Shown: positions 59,068 through 64,000 of the stretch, one piece after another
How positions within the stretch are numbered: position 1 is the first letter of the stretch
How the letters are laid out: the number at the start of each line of letters is the position of its first letter
Assembly: GCA_039602395.1 (NCBI GenBank)
Contig: JBCNJP010000019.1
Span: forward strand, 4,078,337 to 4,142,336
DNA: 64,000 nt
Direction of reading: 5' to 3'
From: Deinandra increscens subsp. villosa
Lineage: Eukaryota > Streptophyta > Magnoliopsida > Asterales > Asteraceae
Position numbers and translations under genes: made by a program
Notes under the pieces: generated by a model
What the model was told of the DNA's origin: nothing
Databases searched by the model: none
What the model saw: only the letters and a program-made list of their open reading frames with translations

Positions 59068-62000
59068 CTAGATAAAGTTTGATCTGTTGGACTTTGAAGT
59101 AGAGAGCAAAAATGTATCAATTTCCTTAATTGCACTGATGTTGGTGAGGGGAAACAATAAACGGAGCAGTGGCATCGAAGAGGGTGTTTGGATGGACCAC
59201 AATTTCTTAATACCAGCTTCAACAATGGCGGGTGGTGGTACACTGTACCACTGAAGATACCATGAGACAAGTGTGGACAGGTTTTCACTTGCTGGCCATT
59301 TCCCTGATCTAAAGTAATCATGTATGCTGACTGTCAATGATGGAGAACATTCTAGAAGCTCTTCTACCCGTTTATTCAGGGAGCCTAGAAATGTCGATTG
59401 AACAATGCTACCTCTTGAACTAGAGAGTCGTCCTTTCAGTAGGGCATCGTTGTAAGCTAGGGCAAGCTGATTTTAAAAAAAAAAAAAAAGTGGGTTGATT
59501 CGAAATTTAAAATCTTACAGAATAGAGATCAAGGGAAATGAATGTTTACCTTTAAACTTGGGAGAAATTGAGAATCATTTATAACCGGCATGCCGCTGAT
59601 AACCTGATCTGCCATTGATGCAACAGTTGTGTACAATGACAAGTACACCTGCATATGTACAATGTGTGATATTATAACTATAAATGCATAAATCAAGAAG
59701 GATTTGGTATATATTTTGTCCTCTCCATGATCAGAGGCTAAAAAAGAGAATCTTTAACTCCTAAATATTTAGTGGTTCTCACCTGAACTCGCTCCCTTGG
59801 TATATATTTAAACAAAAAACATAAGAGACAAAAATTGCAGTAAAGCTATACGTATCATAAATTCAAGCTCGTTTACCAAAAGCTATATACCTGTAAAAGT
59901 GCTGGTCTGTCCTTACTCACACACTCAAATAGCACTTGTAAACAAAACTCTTGGAAATCAGTATCAGATCTGCAAGAATGTATGCTAGTTAGTTGGCGCC
60001 AAAAAAAAAACATTAAGAGCGTCTGATTTTATCTGCAGAATTACTTTTATCGTGGAACAAGCCAAACATGTTTGATCAGAACTTAAGAAAGTGTATATAC
60101 ATACTTGATGTTCCAAGAAGGGTCACAGCAGAGAGCACCAAAAGCAATCAAGCTGGGGTCGGATGAAAAGGTACTGACCAACTGACTAACGGTTACAGCA
60201 GCAGGATCGTCACTATTGCTTGGTCTGCAAGCTTTCAAACTTGCCAAACCAAACACCTATATTATATAAATTCAGTTTTATTTAAACAATAAGAGATAGA
60301 ATGTTTGAACCAATGTTGAAATAATGAAGCTTTGACCTTGTGCATTGCCCTTGAAAGCAGAGACTGTCGTCCTATGGGGTCATCTACATATGAACAAGCT
60401 CCAACTTTAAGTTTAATATAAAGAATCCCAGATTTAAATGGATTATTCTTGTCTCCGGAATTCCACCAAGGTTTCTCTGTAGAAAAAAAAATGAATTAGG
60501 CATTGAAATGCATTTGAATCATCAATAAAATGTTAACAAAAAGCCCTATATTATGCACATCCCCACCTTCAGGCTTGAGCTCAATTACTTGAGGCCAGTA
60601 ACGAGGACCGCAAACTCGAACTGTTTTTAACTGCAGCAGGAGCATATTGAGCAACAAGAAAATTCATTATTGAAGACCACATGATTTAGCCAGCCAACAC
60701 CTAGAGGAAAAAAGGAGAACTTACAAGAGAACGCTCTGGCAGAATACAAGGAGTGACCTCGCAGAAACTTGTTTCTGCATAATGCTCAGTTTCCTTAGTT
60801 GTAATTTCAAGAGGAGCATAAACTGGTAGTCCAGTGTCCACATCAACTGTTTGAACCCATCGAGCCTCCGTAGCAATGACATACAAATGTCGGAATGCCT
60901 GTATATGTAACATACAAGAAAATGTCTAATATTTCTCTGCTTAATCAGGTAACAAGTCAATAAGAAATCCAAATATGAGGAGGGGAGAGAGAGAGAGACC
61001 TGAAGGTGACAGCGATTGTCATTTGGTCCAGTGGGTAAACGTGGATAAAGGGTTATCAACAATGCAGCAATAGAGCTGTTGCTAGTTGAAAATGTCATCA
61101 TTCCACCTCCAAGGAACAAGAAACCAATAGCTAAGCTAACCTGAAAGGAGTACATGCATTTCTTTTTCAAATATTCATTAATATTTAGAAAGATAAAAAA
61201 AATAAAATAAAAAACAAATTTCCTGAACTCATACAAGAATGCTAGCATGTATTAGTTGAAGCTCACTGTGTTCGAAATTCCATCCCAGATAGCAACTATT
61301 ATAATTATATTTTAATAGCATGTGCTGGTCACATAATAAGTGGCAACTACTATAATAGGTACTTTTTAATAAAGAAAACGTTGATTTGGAGCTAAAAGAG
61401 GGAACGTACAGCCATCTGAGTACCATAGTTGATATGTCCATCAGCTGAGTTCCTACAGCGGAGAAACTTCAACAATTTAAAAGTCCGCAGGTGCCCAGAA
61501 CCAGCCATAACCTGATTACACAAGTGATGTCAAATCTAGAATGTGGAATCAGTTTAATATCATATACAATTAAAACTGCAAAAAAAAAAAAAAATTTGAC
61601 AAGAGGAACCAACAATACAAGTAAGCAGATTGCATGCACTTACCACAGACAAGGAAAGAGCAATGACATGTAGGCATGTCTCTAATGTACCCCTATCAAC
61701 ATATTGAGACAGACCCCTGGGGAATCCATGCAAACTTTTAACAGATAGAGGCTTTATCTGCAATATATGTTATATATAATGCGAAGTTTAAACTTTAAAC
61801 AAAGAGAAAGAGAGAATATGAAAGCAGTTTCCCAGAAATATCATACCTCATTCAGGAAGGCAACGGCATAACTATAAAGCAAGTCGTGTGCACTTCCATC
61901 TTTCGTACCAGCAAATCTCAATCCTGGACATAATAAAGCTATTACATTCAGTCCATATATTGGGTATAGGATTGATAGTATGCAGGAGTGAGTTTTCTAT

Positions 62001-63614
62001 AATAACATCCTAGATGGTTTTGAGAAAAATCCAAATTTGTTTATAAACCATACACTATTATAAGGAATCACGCCTATTTTCGTTCTCATTCCTATACTCC
62101 TACACCAAACACCGCCTAAGTTTCCCATGTTTGCAATGAAGACATGTTCAACTGTGGACTATGTAAAATCATGATGCACCTATGAGAGGCAAGAATAATT
62201 GCTTACCAAGTGAAATACATGCCCCAGCAACAATATTCACATATGCTTTAGCAATTGCTTCACTGTCCATATCATCGGAATCATCCATTTCATCCTTGAG
62301 GCCTTTAACACCAACTAAAACTACTTTTGGTATCTGACCCTGAATCCAATCTTCTGATGGATGAATCCTGAAAGCAACAAGGTGTTGAGGTAGATGTAGA
62401 TCTCCAACTACAACATTATTCATGTAGTGGATGCATTTTAATAGTACTTACCTGCTCCATAATATCAAATTACGGGAAATGACCTGAAGCATAATGAAAT
62501 CAGGCCTCACGTATTGCAACTCAAAACTTGTTTGTGGGATACAAAGCCTGGATAGAATCCCTTGTGATTCAGTCTGACATCAATAGTGGTGCAGAATGAG
62601 AAATTTTTAGAGAACATTAAATTTCACAGCCCTTGATAATCTTGCAGAAGATTTACCTTTAAGTACATTAGACCCAAAGCTATTATAGCTCCAGGTGCAG
62701 TTACATCAACATTGATCTGGGTTGCATCCATCATCTATAGTAGCACACAAGCAGGAAATGATAGAAAGATAATGAGTAAACATATGTGAAAAACACTATT
62801 TACATTCGGAGTCCAAATCTATATTTGATTTTGCACAACCTGCCCAGAACCATGATTGTGGTCGTCTATTGATCCGTTTGAGAAAATGGGTCTTTCCTGA
62901 GGAAGCAAAGCAAGAAAGTCATGCACAAGAACCATTGGTCTTATAGATCTTTAAAAGTGAGGTGAATCGAGTATGAATAGCCAAAATCAAATAAAAAATG
63001 ATGAACACTTTTAAACAGCAATTACACGGTGGATATCTTTGCCGCCAGCATATCGGAACAACTGATCAACTAATGTATCCATGACACCAATCCCATCTAG
63101 ACCACGGCCTACAATCAGAATAAATATGATAAGAAACAACTGAGACTTCCAGAAAGTGTTATTAATAAGCATAAGGTGCCAATTACAACCCAGTAACTAA
63201 CAAATCTTTCGAACTAGATCATGGTTTATCTCTGATGGGTCAAACAAGGGAATCAAAATAACTAGCTGAAACGAAAACAGATTATAAATAGCCCAATGTG
63301 TATTTATAATGTTAAAAACATCCAAAATGATTTTCCTCAAAAAGTTAGATAATTAGTAGAATAATATAATTTCTGTATTTAACTACTAATATTTGACAAA
63401 CTAATCCTTTTACAGAAAGAAAAAGTTGAAAAAAAGTGCTTCAGGAGTTCAGGTCAACTTGACCTGGCCTGTTTGACCCATCACCCGGCTCAAATTTGGC
63501 CATGTCTACATAGAACATACCCAAAGCAACAAGTCCCAAAGAAAATCCAGCAGATAGAGCATATCCCTCCCTTTCAAGTACATTATCACCTCCACTTTTA
63601 CGACCAATCTCACC
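59068..63614 (-). CDS. APC1: Anaphase-promoting complex subunit 1 (APC1), C-terminal part, 17 exons
   Basis: Exons on the minus strand, first to last: 63614-63521, 63108-63026, 62896-62840, 62734-62657, 62573-62452, 62367-62207, 61923-61847, 61757-61644, 61511-61410, 61140-61000, 60898-60725, 60630-60567, 60476-60337, 60256-60105, 59969-59891, 59648-59550, 59466-59068. They total 2,136 bp (711 aa plus stop) with consistent phases and GT-AG introns. Diagnostic segments: SAGFSLGLVALGRG, VTAPGAIIALGLMYLK, QYVRPDFIMLQVISRN, VDRGTLETCLHVIALS, AVSLAIGFLFLGGGMM, LYPRLPTGPNDNRCHLQ, AFRHLYVIATEARWVQTVDV and VCGPRYWPQVIEL, i.e. the PC-repeat region and C-terminus of plant APC1, the scaffold of the cell-cycle ubiquitin ligase APC/C. 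The N-terminal part lies beyond the window. No stop or frameshift was seen, so the gene looks functional. Confidence 0.93.
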
Positions 63615-64000
63615 CTGCGGAAGTTATTGTTACTGAATGTGGCATCCTGAGGTAATAAAATGGAAAATGTATGTGCAAGACTGAAAGCATGTATCATCGA
63701 CAAAACATCAATGAGTATGACTGACATACACGTTTTTATTAATTATGTAACCTCACAGATTCTATAAATTGCATACGCGATGCTCATGCTTCACAATTTT
63801 TAAATATGCAACTGATCTCATTGAAAATGCTTTTGTAAATTGGGTTTTGAGTAACAAGAGAAAAATAGACTATGAGAATACATAACATGTTCTAAAGGAA
63901 AATGATTTACTTAAAAAACTATATTAGATTCAATCCCTTACAGGAAACTGCATCTTTTTCATTTATTATACAAATATGAACTGCTATAAAAAATGAAGGA
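63615..64000 (-). other. APC1 intron, continuing off the window
   Basis: The sequence upstream of the 63614 exon (acceptor CCGCAG) shows no exon down to the window edge, so this is probably one long intron of the same gene. Confidence 0.5.

Noticed and set aside
63187..63270. Minus-strand stretch reading VILIPLFDPSEINHDLVRK, with possible splice sites
   Set aside because: It lies between two APC1 exons that already join in phase as LVALG-RGLDGIG, so it is intronic.

Overview
This is nuclear DNA from a flowering plant. It has GT-AG introns, AT-rich intergenic sequence, host genes of clear plant type (a TBL xylan O-acetyltransferase-like gene, a BAHD acyltransferase, APC1) and dense nested plant transposons. 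The repeat flavour suggests a eudicot, possibly Asteraceae; that is an impression, not a proof. Two blocks of exactly 500 N (10805-11304, 46562-47061) are assembly gaps, so contig order and copy number around them deserve suspicion.

Layout. 0.6-10 kb holds a broken non-LTR retroelement end with an R2-like restriction-endonuclease-like domain (638-1497), a prolyl-tRNA synthetase pseudogene (2204-2860), an ABCB-type transporter exon relic with a nonsense codon (7123-7284, minus) and small tandem duplications. 11-25 kb holds a GTTTTCC-rich MITE, three PIF/Harbinger elements each with a 3-bp target duplication (14309-16320 with a full-length transposase ORF, 20708-22996, 23874-24850) and two F-box/LRR pseudogene remnants. 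26-29.7 kb holds a hAT MITE and two long-inverted-repeat MULE-type elements inserted 34 bp apart into one older MITE. 

30-33 kb is an intact five-exon TBL gene (479 aa). 33-36.5 kb is a hAT-type element carrying a nested MULE; much of it recurs at 41.1-43.9 kb and again at 47.1-49.0 kb. 37.2-38.5 kb is a single-exon BAHD acyltransferase on the minus strand. 41.9-46.6 kb and 47.1-51.8 kb are nearly the same sequence on the two sides of the second gap, which looks like two unmerged overlapping contigs or haplotypes. 51.5-54.4 kb is a hAT element with perfect 8-bp target duplication but a transposase broken by several stop codons and a frameshift. 55.6-57.1 kb is a solo LTR with 5-bp target duplication. 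59-63.6 kb is the 3' part (17 exons, 711 codons) of APC1 on the minus strand, running off the right edge.

Only three host genes look functional: the TBL gene and the BAHD gene, complete in the window, and APC1, incomplete at its 5' end. They are unrelated in pathway and simply neighbours. I found no new defence, RNA-guided or biosynthetic system. The value lies in well-resolved nested insertions with readable target duplications, gene relics, a likely false duplication, and an unusual in-frame 126-bp duplication within a Harbinger transposase.
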